64,000 bases of DNA from Pseudomonas sp. 7SR1. GTDB taxonomy: Bacteria > Pseudomonadota > Gammaproteobacteria > Pseudomonadales > Pseudomonadaceae. Location: the NCBI RefSeq assembly GCF_900156465.1, contig NZ_LT707064.1, positions 4,851,001 to 4,915,000 of the forward strand, in the 5' to 3' direction. Of this stretch, positions 50,620 to 59,402 are shown piece by piece. The notes under the pieces were generated by a model. That model made no database searches. It was not told where the DNA came from and saw nothing but the letters and a program-made list of their open reading frames with translations. The position numbers and the translations under genes are program-made. The first letter of the stretch is position 1; each line of letters begins with the position of its first letter.

Positions 50620-51531
50620 TTACTTCGACGCTGCCTCCTCGAATAGCCAGTCTCGAAAAGCGGACAGTTTTGGCAAACTCGAGCACTCTGCTCGATACAC
50701 GACGTAATAAGCCAATGGCGAAATGCACGATATCTCGGGGAACAAACGTATTAAACGTCCCGTCGCGAGATCATCGGCTGCCATCACGCTTCGAGCGAGA
50801 GCGATACCGTGACCGTCGATGGCAGCCTGTAGAACCGCCGCTGAATTGTTGATTTGCATTCCGCGTGTCGCAACGTTGGGGACGCCAGCCGTCTGCAACC
50901 ACATGTCCCAAGATAGAAACCCCGTAGGCCTATCCATCGACAAATCATGAATCAAGGTCTCGCTTGCCAGATCGCTTGGCTTTTGCAAACGCCAATGTTC
51001 GCTAAGCAGTTTTGGCGAACATACAGGGTAGACCTCTTCCCCCATTAGCTTTTCTGCCACCAGGCCTGGCCAACTACCTGCGCCGTATCGCACCCCGATA
51101 TCAATACGCTGAGCGACGAAGTCCACAGGCTTTAGGTTGGTATCAAGTCTCACATCAGTATCAGGTCGAGCGTTGTGAAAGTGCTCAATCCTTGGCAGCA
51201 GCCACTTGGCAGCAAATGCAGGACTTATCGCCACGGTGAGTACGCCTGAAGGAGATGCCTCCTGGAGTCTCTCCATGCCGAGAACCAACCTGTCGAAGCC
51301 GGCCCGAATATCCGGCAGTGCACGCTCAGCAGTTTCAGTAGGTATTAACCGCACCCGTCCACTGCTACTGCGCAGAAACAGTGGTGCGCCCAGCCAATCC
51401 TCCAAGGTGCGTACGAGCTGTCCGACTGCGGCGGGTGTGACGTTCAACTCCGCCGCTGCCGCTGAAAAGCTTTGATGGCGGGCGCTGGCTTCAAACGCGC
51501 GTAGAGCATTCAGATGAACGGGCGTTTTCAT
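50620..51531 (-). CDS. LysR-family regulator, GcvA/AmpR-like
   Basis: A 303-residue regulator with the GcvA-type N-terminus (PVHLNALRAFEASARHQSFS, ELNVTPAAVGQLVRTLEDWL, LFLRSSSGRVRLIPTE) and effector domain segments VRYGAGSWPGLVAEKLMGEE and GHGIALARSVMAADDLATG. It is divergent from the SDR gene that opens a nine-gene plus-strand run, across 285 bp (51532-51816) with no supported gene. By the usual LysR logic it would control that run. The inducer is unknown. Confidence 0.88.
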   Translation of the reverse strand: MKTPVHLNALRAFEASARHQSFSAAAAELNVTPAAVGQLVRTLEDWLGAPLFLRSSSGRVRLIPTETAERALPDIRAGFDRLVLGMERLQEASPSGVLTVAISPAFAAKWLLPRIEHFHNARPDTDVRLDTNLKPVDFVAQRIDIGVRYGAGSWPGLVAEKLMGEEVYPVCSPKLLSEHWRLQKPSDLASETLIHDLSMDRPTGFLSWDMWLQTAGVPNVATRGMQINNSAAVLQAAIDGHGIALARSVMAADDLATGRLIRLFPEISCISPLAYYVVYRAECSSLPKLSAFRDWLFEEAASK

Positions 51532-51816
51532 GTCGGTAAAGATTTTCTTTTAAAAAGGAACACTTTATCTCGTTTGTCGGCGTATGCAAATCAGCGAAGA
51601 ATCCATCCCATATCGAAGCCGGAGCAAAGTCCCTGCTCAGGAAACTCGAAGTCTGACGTAATGATTCTGTCAGAAAAAGCGCATCCATCGATGAAGCGGT
51701 AAATGGACGCCACGAGGCTACATGCAGTTTAGCGTAAGGGCATGAGCTGGATGCTCCGAGATATTTTTTCTTTTACTGAGTCCTGTCGTCGACAGGCGTA
51801 AATCGAGGTTTTCAAA

Positions 51817-52590
51817 ATGAGCATTGAATTCAAAGGCAAAAAGCTGTTGGTCGTCGGTGGCACCAGCGGTATGGGTTTGGAATCGGCACGCATGGTGCTG
51901 GCTGGCGGTGGTAGCGCTGTAATTGTAGGCAACCGCCCGGATAAGACCGAAGCGGCGCGTCAGGAGCTGGCGAAATTGGGCCAGGTATGGGCAGTGACCG
52001 CTGACCTATCCAGCAGCGAGGGTTTGAACGCATTGCTCAAAGCCATTGATGAGCAGCATGCAGATGTCGATCTGCTGGTGAACGCGGCTGGCGTTTTCTT
52101 CCCTAAACCATTTCTGGAACACGAGGGTGCAGATTACGACCAGTACATGAAGCTGAACAAAGCGTTCTTCTTCATCACTCAGAAAGTAGCCGCCAACCTG
52201 GTCGCCAAGAGCAAGCCTGGTGCGATCGTCAACATCGGTTCGATGTGGGCCAAACAAGCCATTGCAGCCACTCCATCGTCGGCCTACTCGATGGCCAAGG
52301 CCGGTCTGCATTCGCTGACCCAACATCTGGCGATGGAATTGGCCCCCAAGCAAATTCGCGTCAATGCGGTCTCCCCTGCGGTGGTACAAACCCCGATCTA
52401 CGAAGGCTTTATTCCTAAAGCTGAAGTTCATAGCGCACTGCAAGGTTTCAACAGTTTCCACCCAATCGGTCGTGTCGGCACTCCACAGGACGTGGCCGAA
52501 GTCGTCTCGTTCCTGCTTTCGGATAAAGCAGGCTGGGTCACTGGCGCGATTTGGGATGTCGACGGCGGCGTGATGGCTGGCCGCAACTGA
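51817..52590 (+). CDS. Short-chain dehydrogenase/reductase
   Basis: A 257-residue classical SDR. The cofactor motif GGTSGMG lies at 14-20, NAAG at 89-92, and the catalytic S142 and Y157-x3-K161 (YSMAK) are all present, so it should be an active NAD(P)-dependent oxidoreductase. The C-terminus [18 protein letters not shown] is typical. It is the first gene of the plus-strand run, opposite the LysR gene. Substrate is not evident; the neighbours suggest turnover of small carbonyl compounds or electrophiles. Confidence 0.9.
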   Translation: MSIEFKGKKLLVVGGTSGMGLESARMVLAGGGSAVIVGNRPDKTEAARQELAKLGQVWAVTADLSSSEGLNALLKAIDEQHADVDLLVNAAGVFFPKPFLEHEGADYDQYMKLNKAFFFITQKVAANLVAKSKPGAIVNIGSMWAKQAIAATPSSAYSMAKAGLHSLTQHLAMELAPKQIRVNAVSPAVVQTPIYEGFIPKAEVHSALQGFNSFHPIGRVGTPQDVAEVVSFLLSDKAGWVTGAIWDVDGGVMAGRN

Positions 52591-52652
52591 TCACCTCGGG
52601 CAGGCGCTCGCGCCTGCCGACATTGCTGCACCACTGGTAAGGAGAAACGCAT

Positions 52653-52934
52653 ATGGTCTATCTGCAAATCAACCTCAAGATTGCCGCTGCCAAACGTGCT
52701 GAAGCCGCCGGCATCTACCAGACGTACAAGGCGCCCTTCCTCGAAACCATCAAGGGTGCGCAGTCCAAAGAGCTGCTTGTACGCGATGAGGATGTGCAAG
52801 TGCTGCACGGCTTTGACACCACAGAAAACGCACGCGCATACCTGCAAAGCGAGCTGTTCACAGCGGACGTCGTCGAAGCTCTGAAACCATTACTCGATGC
52901 TGCACCCGATGTGCGCATCTACCTAGCCGCTTAA
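52653..52934 (+). CDS. Small ABM-like (dimeric alpha-beta barrel) protein
   Basis: A 93-residue protein with alternating beta-alpha pattern: VYLQINLKIAAAKRAEAAGI, a central helix (YKAPFLETIKGAQSKELLV), strand DVQVLHGFDTTENARAYLQS and helix VVEALKPLLDAAPDVRIYLA. This fits the antibiotic-biosynthesis-monooxygenase/EthD-like fold, whose members oxidise quinols or carry out related small-molecule chemistry without cofactors. GGAG precedes the ATG. It lies 62 bp after the SDR and 58 bp before the AhpD-like gene. Assignment is by look, not by a defining motif. Confidence 0.7.
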   Translation: MVYLQINLKIAAAKRAEAAGIYQTYKAPFLETIKGAQSKELLVRDEDVQVLHGFDTTENARAYLQSELFTADVVEALKPLLDAAPDVRIYLAA

Positions 52935-52992
52935 GCCGCGTTACAAGCGCAGCACGGCGACGCATGCCCAAATTTTCAAGAGGAATACCGTC

Positions 52993-53337
52993 ATGATGCA
53001 AGACTGGAACGCTTACCGTGAAACCCTTCTGGAACGCGTAGGCGATTACGCAAAACAGAGCCCCGACGTTATGCGCGGCCTGATGACTATCGACAACGCT
53101 GCCGCCAGGACTGGTCATTTGGAAGCCAAGTTTCATGAAATGATCGCCCTCGCTGTGGCCGTTACCACGCGCTGCGACGGCTGCATTTCAGTGCACACCA
53201 AAAAGGCTGTCGATGCTGGTGCCACTCTCGAAGAAATCTCCGAAGCCTTGGGCGTCGCTATTGCTCTCAATGCTGGTGCAGCGCTGACCTATTCGGCGCG
53301 TGTCATCGAGACCTACCAACAGCTTCCAAAGGACTAA
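52993..53337 (+). CDS. Carboxymuconolactone decarboxylase/AhpD-family protein
   Basis: A 114-residue protein with the AhpD redox signature: E49 then C61-DG-C64-ISV-H68 (RCDGCISVHTKKAVDAG), and the helix LEEISEALGVAIALNAGAAL. The CxxC-x3-H arrangement is that of proteins with thiol peroxidase or disulfide reductase activity rather than true decarboxylases. It is in the middle of the redox gene run, 65 bp before the cupin start. AGAGG lies upstream of the ATG. Confidence 0.88.
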   Translation: MMQDWNAYRETLLERVGDYAKQSPDVMRGLMTIDNAAARTGHLEAKFHEMIALAVAVTTRCDGCISVHTKKAVDAGATLEEISEALGVAIALNAGAALTYSARVIETYQQLPKD

Positions 53338-53401
53338 GCCGCAGCGACAGGTGCCCGCGTTCCTAGGGGGCACCTGTCAGCGCGTTATTTGGAGAATCCC
53401 C

Positions 53402-54070
53402 ATGCTGATCAATTCAGATTTCTCGCGCCGCGCGTTCGTGGCACCCCACAAGTATGAATGGGTCTCCTCCCCTCAAAACGGTGTCGAGCGTGTGATGCTG
53501 GATCGCGTGGGGGCAGAGAAAGCTCGTGCAACCAGCATAGTGCGGTATGCACCCGATTCGTACTTCCCACACCACATGCACCCAGGCGGTGAGGAAATCC
53601 TGGTGTTGGCCGGTACTTTTTCTGAGGACGACGAACATTATCCTGCTGGCTGGTATCTGCGTAACCCACCTGGCTCTGGACACCGCCCCTCCAGCAGTGA
53701 GGGCGCGACTATCTTCGTCAAACTTCAGCAAATGCGCGACGACGAAGCCCAACACGTGCGGATTGATACCAGTGACCCAAACAATTGGCTTCGTCACGGT
53801 AATCGAGAGATATGCCCCTTATTCTCAGATCAATCTGAGGAAGTATGCCTAACTCGACTGCCAGCATCTGAAGCACTCCTCTCCACGCCCGTACAAGGCG
53901 CGGAGTTGTTGGTGCTGGAAGGTGAAGTGGTTGTGAGTGAGCGCTCTTTTACCTCCGGTAGCTGGGTGCGCACACCCGCTGGAGAAATCCCCCCGATCAC
54001 CGCTGGTGAACAGGGTGCCACCGTCTATCTCAAAACAGGTCATCTGGCCGATCTGACGGCAGGAATTTAA
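53402..54070 (+). CDS. ChrR-like double-cupin protein
   Basis: A 222-residue cytoplasmic protein with two cupin halves. The first has a metal-type motif (PDSYFPHHMHPGGEEILVL with two histidines and a glutamate, then the distal His in PGSGHRPSS). The second half (about 130-215, VQGAELLVLEGEVVVSERSF) lacks the His cluster. This resembles the cupin part of ChrR, which senses singlet oxygen or peroxides, but there is no zinc-binding anti-sigma domain and no ECF sigma gene nearby. The ATG at 53402 has GGAG upstream; an earlier in-frame start overlaps the previous gene. The stop abuts the next ATG. Confidence 0.8.
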   Translation: MLINSDFSRRAFVAPHKYEWVSSPQNGVERVMLDRVGAEKARATSIVRYAPDSYFPHHMHPGGEEILVLAGTFSEDDEHYPAGWYLRNPPGSGHRPSSSEGATIFVKLQQMRDDEAQHVRIDTSDPNNWLRHGNREICPLFSDQSEEVCLTRLPASEALLSTPVQGAELLVLEGEVVVSERSFTSGSWVRTPAGEIPPITAGEQGATVYLKTGHLADLTAGI

Positions 54071-55186
54071 ATGCCAAACGTACGCACTGTCATCGTCGGA
54101 GCAGGTTTGAGTGGCCTGTATGCCGCTTATCTGCTCGAACGTCAGGGTCGCCAGGATTACATCCTTCTGGAGGCGCGTGATGTGCTCGGAGGCCGAATCG
54201 CATCAGTCAGAGCGCCCCACGACCGGGCGTCGACACATACCTCTGATCGATTTGATTTAGGGCCCACTTGGTTCTGGCCCGACTTCCAAATTGAATTGCA
54301 TCAACTGATTGTGCAGCTAGGCCTGGAATACTTCGAGCAGTTCGACACTGGCGACATGATGGTGGAACGCGCGTCGAGTGAATCGCCGGCACGCACGCGC
54401 GGCTATGCCAGCTCACCGGCCTCTATTCGCTTGAAAGGTGGCATGTCGGCACTCATCGACGCACTGAGCAGATCGCTGGACTCAAAACAAACGCTTACCG
54501 ATCAGACCGTCCTCTCGATTCGCGCCACACCGGCCAATGTAGAAATTGATAGCACAGACTCTGCCGGAAACCTCACGACCTGGTGCGCAGAGCAGGTCTT
54601 GCTGGCGATGCCTCCGCGTCTGGTAGAGCGAAACATCAAGTTTGAGCCAGCATTGCCAACCGAGTTGGCTCGACAGTGGCGAGACACTGCCACTTGGATG
54701 GCGCCTCATGCCAAATACCTTGCGATCTACGACAGACCATTCTGGCGTGAGCAGGGGCTGTCCGGTGCCGCGCGGAGTGCGCGTGGCCCATTGGGCGAGA
54801 TACACGATGCTTCCATGCCTGATGGCAGCGCGGCGCTATTTGGCTTCTTCGGTGTACCTGCGTACGTCCGTAAAGCGGTTCCCGAGGATGTGCTGCGCGA
54901 ACACAGCCGTGCACAACTCGTACGTCTCTTTGGATCACAGGCAGCGGAACCACGCGCTGACTTCATCAAGGACTGGGCGCAGGATCCTTTGACCGCTACC
55001 GAAGCTGATCTTGGCTCGGCTGGCCACCCCACAAGCACTCCCCAAGCTGCGGCGAGCTCAGGGATTTGGAAGGGGCGACTCACCGGCATCGCCAGTGAAT
55101 GGTCACCACAGTTCCCTGGATACGTTGCCGGTGCCATTGAGGCCACGTCGCTGGCAATTCGGGCCTTATCGCCATTGCCGGACTAA
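54071..55186 (+). CDS. FAD-dependent amine oxidase-like protein
   Basis: A 371-residue flavoprotein with the dinucleotide motif VIVGAGLSGLYAAYLLERQG at 7-26, EARDVLGGRI at about 37-46 and the flavin-capping C-terminus SEWSPQFPGYVAGAIEA. The middle part (SIRLKGGMSALIDALS) fits the monoamine oxidase/protoporphyrinogen oxidase family. Its ATG directly follows the cupin stop with no gap. It is somewhat shorter than classic monoamine oxidases (about 450 residues). The substrate is unknown; an amine or a related reduced compound is likely. Confidence 0.85.
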   Translation: MPNVRTVIVGAGLSGLYAAYLLERQGRQDYILLEARDVLGGRIASVRAPHDRASTHTSDRFDLGPTWFWPDFQIELHQLIVQLGLEYFEQFDTGDMMVERASSESPARTRGYASSPASIRLKGGMSALIDALSRSLDSKQTLTDQTVLSIRATPANVEIDSTDSAGNLTTWCAEQVLLAMPPRLVERNIKFEPALPTELARQWRDTATWMAPHAKYLAIYDRPFWREQGLSGAARSARGPLGEIHDASMPDGSAALFGFFGVPAYVRKAVPEDVLREHSRAQLVRLFGSQAAEPRADFIKDWAQDPLTATEADLGSAGHPTSTPQAAASSGIWKGRLTGIASEWSPQFPGYVAGAIEATSLAIRALSPLPD

Positions 55187-55219
55187 ACGAATACTTCCCC
55201 ATTCGTTGAGGATGAGAAC

Positions 55220-56461
55220 ATGCCAGATCAACGTTTTGACTTTCACGGAGCACTTGGAGCAGTGCTGTCTGGACGAATTGAGCGTCCACAGACCACACCT
55301 CGTGGGTGGGCTATTTTTGCCCATTGTTTCACTTGTGGAAAGGAAAGCCTCGCGGCAGCGCGAATTGCACGAGCCCTTGCACTGAACGGGATTGGTGTAC
55401 TGCGTTTTGACTTCGCAGGACTCGGGGGTAGCGAAGGAGAATTCGCTCACTCAACTTTCGCCGCTGATGTGGGTGATCTCATCGCCGCAGGCCGCGCCAT
55501 GACTGAAGCAGGCCATCCTCCTTCATTACTGATTGGCCACAGTTTGGGTGGGGCGGCAGCGTTGAGTGCCGCCGCCGAAATGCCCTCCGTGCAAGCAGTG
55601 GCAACCATCGGTGCTCCTGCCGATGTGAAACATATCCTTCATCAGTTCGACAATGACGCTCTCGCGCAGATCGAGACAGAGGGCGAAGCGCAACTTCTAC
55701 TGGGTGGTCGCCCTTTCACAGTACGCAAATCATTCGTAGACGACGCTCGACAGCAGAATCTGGAAGAGCGCATTGCCCAGATGGGCAAGCCGTTGTTGGT
55801 CTTGCATGCTCCTGGCGACAATGTGGTCGGAATCAACAACGCTTCAAGGATCTTCCTCGCGGCGCGCCACCCGAAGAGTTTTGTTTCGCTGGACGATGCC
55901 AACCATCTATTAACACGCCGGGCTGACTCGGACTATGCAGCATCAGTAATCGCTGCTTGGGCCGCCCGCTACCTGCCCAAATGGGTCGATGACATCGCCG
56001 ATATCTCTACGGGCGAAGGTGTAACTGCAGAGGAGGCAGGAGCGGGATTGTTCCAGCTCAGATTGAGCACCGGCGCTCACCATTTGCTCGCGGATGAACC
56101 GAAATCCGTGGGAGGGCTCGCAAGCGGACTGTCACCCTATGAGCTCGTTTCTGCAGGTTTGGCGGCATGTACGGTTATGACCATGCGCATGTATGCCCGC
56201 CGCAAAGGAATTCCGCTCCAACGTGCCAGTGCCCACGTCACGCACGCCAAGCGAAACGACCAGTCACCTGCGGATCTTTTCACCCGTTCGATCACTTTGA
56301 ACGGGCCTCTCGACGATGAGCAGCGCCGAAAGCTTCTGGCCATCGCCGATAGATGCCCCGTCGATATGACGCTGGTTCGCGGTTCAGACGTCAGCACTTC
56401 TCTAGTTGAGAGCGACGCTTTAGTGGATGACGAAGAACCCCTCATTAAGCCGATCTCCTGA
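55220..56461 (+). CDS. Bifunctional alpha/beta hydrolase-OsmC family protein
   Basis: A 413-residue fusion. Residues 1-255 are an alpha/beta hydrolase with nucleophile S108 in GHSLGG, the acid in LHAPGDNVVG and the His in DDANHLL. Residues 265-413 are an OsmC domain with both redox cysteines, C317 in GLAACTVMTM and C379 in DRCPVDMTL. OsmC proteins reduce organic hydroperoxides through these cysteines; the hydrolase may release acyl or ester substrates. This fusion is a known arrangement. It is 33 bp after the amine oxidase and 10 bp before the next SDR. Confidence 0.92.
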   Translation: MPDQRFDFHGALGAVLSGRIERPQTTPRGWAIFAHCFTCGKESLAAARIARALALNGIGVLRFDFAGLGGSEGEFAHSTFAADVGDLIAAGRAMTEAGHPPSLLIGHSLGGAAALSAAAEMPSVQAVATIGAPADVKHILHQFDNDALAQIETEGEAQLLLGGRPFTVRKSFVDDARQQNLEERIAQMGKPLLVLHAPGDNVVGINNASRIFLAARHPKSFVSLDDANHLLTRRADSDYAASVIAAWAARYLPKWVDDIADISTGEGVTAEEAGAGLFQLRLSTGAHHLLADEPKSVGGLASGLSPYELVSAGLAACTVMTMRMYARRKGIPLQRASAHVTHAKRNDQSPADLFTRSITLNGPLDDEQRRKLLAIADRCPVDMTLVRGSDVSTSLVESDALVDDEEPLIKPIS

Positions 56462-56471
56462 GGAACTGAAC

Positions 56472-57224
56472 ATGAGACTACGAGGCAAAACTGCTTTGAT
56501 CACTGGCGCAACCAGTGGCATTGGTCTGGCGACTGCACAGCTGTTTGTCGAAGAAGGAGCCCGGGTGGTCATTACTGGCCGAGACGCAGAACGTCTTAAA
56601 CGGGTTGGAGCAGAACTGGGCGGCGCAGTGACAACGATTCAGGCCGATGTACGCAGCCTCAATGATATGCAACGCATGGCTCGAAAGGTTGCCGAGACGT
56701 TTGGTGAAGGTGGTTTGGACATTTTCTTCGGCAATGCTGGCGTGGCGTTCTCCACCCCCCTGCTCACTACCGAAGAGGCTCGCTTTGACGAGCTTATGGC
56801 CGTCAACGTCAAAGGTCTGTTCTTCTCCATGCAAGCCATTACACCTGTGCTGCGTGACGGCGCCTCCGTTGTACTCAACTCGGCCTGGCTAAATGCGGTC
56901 GGCATGGGTGGTTTCTCTGCCTTGGCCGCGACCAAGTCAGCCGTACGGTCATTTGCTCGTTCGTGGTCATGCGAATTAATGGATCGAAAAATTCGCGTCA
57001 ACGCCGTAAGCCCTGGTGCAGTAGACACGCCAATCTTCGAATTGGAAGGTGCCACGCCTGAACAATTGGCCGAGACAAAGCGGCAAATGGCGCTTCGAAT
57101 TCCTGCTCGCCGCTTAGGGGATCCACACGAGATTGCCCAAGCCGTCCTGTTTCTTGCCAGTGATGAGTCGCGCTACATGTTGGGTGCGGAGATTGTTGTT
57201 GACGGGGGCTTCGCCCAGCTTTGA
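56472..57224 (+). CDS. SDR-family protein lacking the catalytic tyrosine
   Basis: A 250-residue classical SDR by fold: TGATSGIG at 11-18, NAG at 88-90, catalytic Ser S137 and active-site Lys K155, with the C-terminus GAEIVVDGGFAQL. The position that should be Tyr (four before the Lys) is Leu151: the segment reads GGFSALAATKSAVRSF, encoded by TTG. The codon is clear, so this is not a misreading of the frame. Without the Tyr normal carbonyl reduction is unlikely, so it may have another reaction or a binding role. The start at 56472 has GAGGAA upstream; an earlier in-frame start overlaps the hydrolase gene. Confidence 0.88.
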   Translation: MRLRGKTALITGATSGIGLATAQLFVEEGARVVITGRDAERLKRVGAELGGAVTTIQADVRSLNDMQRMARKVAETFGEGGLDIFFGNAGVAFSTPLLTTEEARFDELMAVNVKGLFFSMQAITPVLRDGASVVLNSAWLNAVGMGGFSALAATKSAVRSFARSWSCELMDRKIRVNAVSPGAVDTPIFELEGATPEQLAETKRQMALRIPARRLGDPHEIAQAVLFLASDESRYMLGAEIVVDGGFAQL

Positions 57225-57283
57225 ATCGATGAAGCGCTGAACCCACTCACGTCAAATCTGACCTACCCATAGGACACAAGACC

Positions 57284-58333
57284 ATGAAAAATACTTACCA
57301 AGCAATGCAAGTGACCCGGCCTGGAGTCCTCGAAATGGTGGATCGCCCGATACCTACTCCATGTACCGGAGAGGTATTGATTGAAGTCGAAGCGTGCGGC
57401 ATCTGTGGTGCCGACATAAGCGACATCGAAGGTGCAGATCCAACGCTGCAAGCACCACGGGTACCAGGTCATGAGGTGGTTGGCCGTATAAAGGCGCTCG
57501 GCGCTCACACCTCTTCCATCTGGAAGATTGGCCAACGCGTAGGGGTGGGCCGACTCGGCGGACACTGTAACGAGTGCGCCCAATGCCGTCAGGGCAACTT
57601 TCAACTTTGCCCTAACCAACATTTCGTTGGTGCTACCTGTGACGGTGGCTATGCCGAGCTGATGATCGCTCGCAGCAGCGGACTGGTGTCGATCCCCGAC
57701 GAGCTCGACGCCGTGGAGGCCGCCCCGCTCCTCTGCGCAGGTATAGCGACCTTCAATGCCCTAAAAAAATGTGGTGCCAACGCGGGTGACACCGTGGCCA
57801 TTCTTGGTATAGGAGGCCTCGGACACATGGCGCTCCAGTATGCGCGCCGCATGGGGTTTAGAGTCATCGCCGTGGGCCGAGGTCAAGACATTGCAGATGA
57901 TGCGCTGGCATTGGGGGCGCATCTTTATATCGATACCAATAACGAAGATGCTGCAGCAACGCTCAACAGCTTGGGCGGTGCTCAGGCCATCGTCAGCACC
58001 GTCGGTCATCCCGACGCGGTGTCTGCGGTGGTGGGCGGATTGGCACCTCAAGGAAGGTTGATTCTGCTTGGAGCACACAAGTCACCCCTGCCCGTTTCGT
58101 CTGGACAGTTAGTCGTCGGCGAACGCAGTGTGTGCGGATCCCTCACAGGCACACCCTACGAAAATGAGCGCACCTTGGATTTCAGCGTGCTCACGGATGT
58201 ACGTCCGAGAATCGAGGTCATGCCACTCGAACAAGCCAATGAGGCCTTTCAGAAGTTGAAGTCTGGTGAAGCCAAATTCCGGATTGTGTTGACTGTCGCA
58301 GGTGAAAGTGTGGCACAGAAAGGTTTGCCCTAA
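57284..58333 (+). CDS. Zinc-containing alcohol dehydrogenase
   Basis: A 349-residue MDR-family dehydrogenase. Catalytic zinc ligands C38 (EACGICGAD) and H63-E64 (PGHEVVGR) are present, and the structural zinc cysteines C95, C98, C101 and C109 (HCNECAQCRQGNFQLC) are complete. The cofactor motif GIGGLGHMALQYAR follows at about 172-185. In the first motif the usual His after the second Cys is Gly (CGICGAD). It is 59 bp after the SDR in the same run, and could oxidise the alcohol formed by a neighbour. Confidence 0.92.
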   Translation: MKNTYQAMQVTRPGVLEMVDRPIPTPCTGEVLIEVEACGICGADISDIEGADPTLQAPRVPGHEVVGRIKALGAHTSSIWKIGQRVGVGRLGGHCNECAQCRQGNFQLCPNQHFVGATCDGGYAELMIARSSGLVSIPDELDAVEAAPLLCAGIATFNALKKCGANAGDTVAILGIGGLGHMALQYARRMGFRVIAVGRGQDIADDALALGAHLYIDTNNEDAAATLNSLGGAQAIVSTVGHPDAVSAVVGGLAPQGRLILLGAHKSPLPVSSGQLVVGERSVCGSLTGTPYENERTLDFSVLTDVRPRIEVMPLEQANEAFQKLKSGEAKFRIVLTVAGESVAQKGLP

Positions 58334-58414
58334 GCGTCATCGCTCTCGTGCGCTAACACCTAGCGCACATTGTCGCACTTGCGATTGCATTGAAATCGGT
58401 GATGGAGATTCAGA

Positions 58415-59308
58415 ATGACGTTCAAGAGCTCAGGCCAGAGCACTGACACAGCGGCTAGCAACGCATCAGTCGCGCCTTTTATCGTTCTGATGACGAGCCT
58501 TGCAATGATTGCGTTCGCAGCCAACTCATTGCTCACCAGGGCAGCTTTTCAAACGACCGACATCGATGCGGCTTCATTCAGTGGCATCCGAGTGATATCG
58601 GGCGCACTGACATTACTGATAATTTTCCTGGCTCAGGGCGGAAAAATTAAACAGCTCAAAGCGCAGTGGTGGGCCGCAATCTTCCTGTTCACATATGTCG
58701 CCGCCTTTTCCTTCGCCTACCGTGACATCAGTACCGGCGCAGGCGCATTGATACTCTTTGCATCTGCACAAGTCCTTATGATTTCTTATGGGCTCCGGAG
58801 GGGGGAACGCACAAGCATCTTCGGGCTGTTCGTTGCTCTCGGCGGAATGATCGCTTTTCTCGCCCCATCCGCATCGGCACCACCTGCGTATGCTGCCGCG
58901 TTGATGGCGGTTGCAGGAATCGCGTGGGGCGCTTTCTCAGTGGCGGGAAAGGCTAACGAGTCTCCACTCGTCAAGACTGCGAGCAGTTTTCTTGGGGCAA
59001 TTCCCTTTGCTGTTGTGCTCGTGCTTTACCAACATGATCATCTGCGTGTCGATACTACCGGGGCGTGGTATGCAGTGATTGCTGGAGGTTTAACGTCAGC
59101 CGTTGGATACGCGATTTGGTATTGGGCACGGGTTCGAATGACCACTATTACTGCCGGGGCCGTTCAGCTTTCAGTTCCCATCTTGAGCATGGTACTTGGC
59201 GTTCTCATCCTCAGCGAGGACATCACAATGCTCAGCGGCATTTCGGCCTTAGTGACATTGAGCGGTGTCGCGTGGGTCTCATTGACCACCAAGCAAAAGA
59301 AACTCTGA
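58415..59308 (+). CDS. DMT-superfamily (EamA) transporter
   Basis: A 297-residue integral membrane protein with about ten hydrophobic helices in two EamA halves (first half VLMTSLAMIAFAANSLLTRA to FASAQVLMISYGL, second half AALMAVAGIAWGAFSVAGKA to ISALVTLSGVAWVSL). It probably exports an amino-acid-like or other small metabolite. GGAG lies eight bases before the ATG. It is the last gene of the nine-gene run and its product could remove the end product of the pathway. Confidence 0.9.
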   Translation: MTFKSSGQSTDTAASNASVAPFIVLMTSLAMIAFAANSLLTRAAFQTTDIDAASFSGIRVISGALTLLIIFLAQGGKIKQLKAQWWAAIFLFTYVAAFSFAYRDISTGAGALILFASAQVLMISYGLRRGERTSIFGLFVALGGMIAFLAPSASAPPAYAAALMAVAGIAWGAFSVAGKANESPLVKTASSFLGAIPFAVVLVLYQHDHLRVDTTGAWYAVIAGGLTSAVGYAIWYWARVRMTTITAGAVQLSVPILSMVLGVLILSEDITMLSGISALVTLSGVAWVSLTTKQKKL

Positions 59309-59402
59309 CGACGCACCGATACGGGTGTTCCCCCCCTTCTTTCAAAAGTTGGTGACGGTGATTAGGCATGCCCAGCCACCGGAGGTAGCTGGACACCGTT
59401 CA

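Noticed and set aside
51532..51816. Small open frames in the LysR-SDR divergent gap
   Set aside because: They are short, overlap one another on both strands and cover the expected promoter region. No ribosome binding site or family motif was found.
53402..54070. Reading the cupin gene as an ECF anti-sigma factor (ChrR)
   Set aside because: The zinc-binding N-terminal anti-sigma domain is missing and no sigma factor gene is adjacent; only the cupin likeness is supported.
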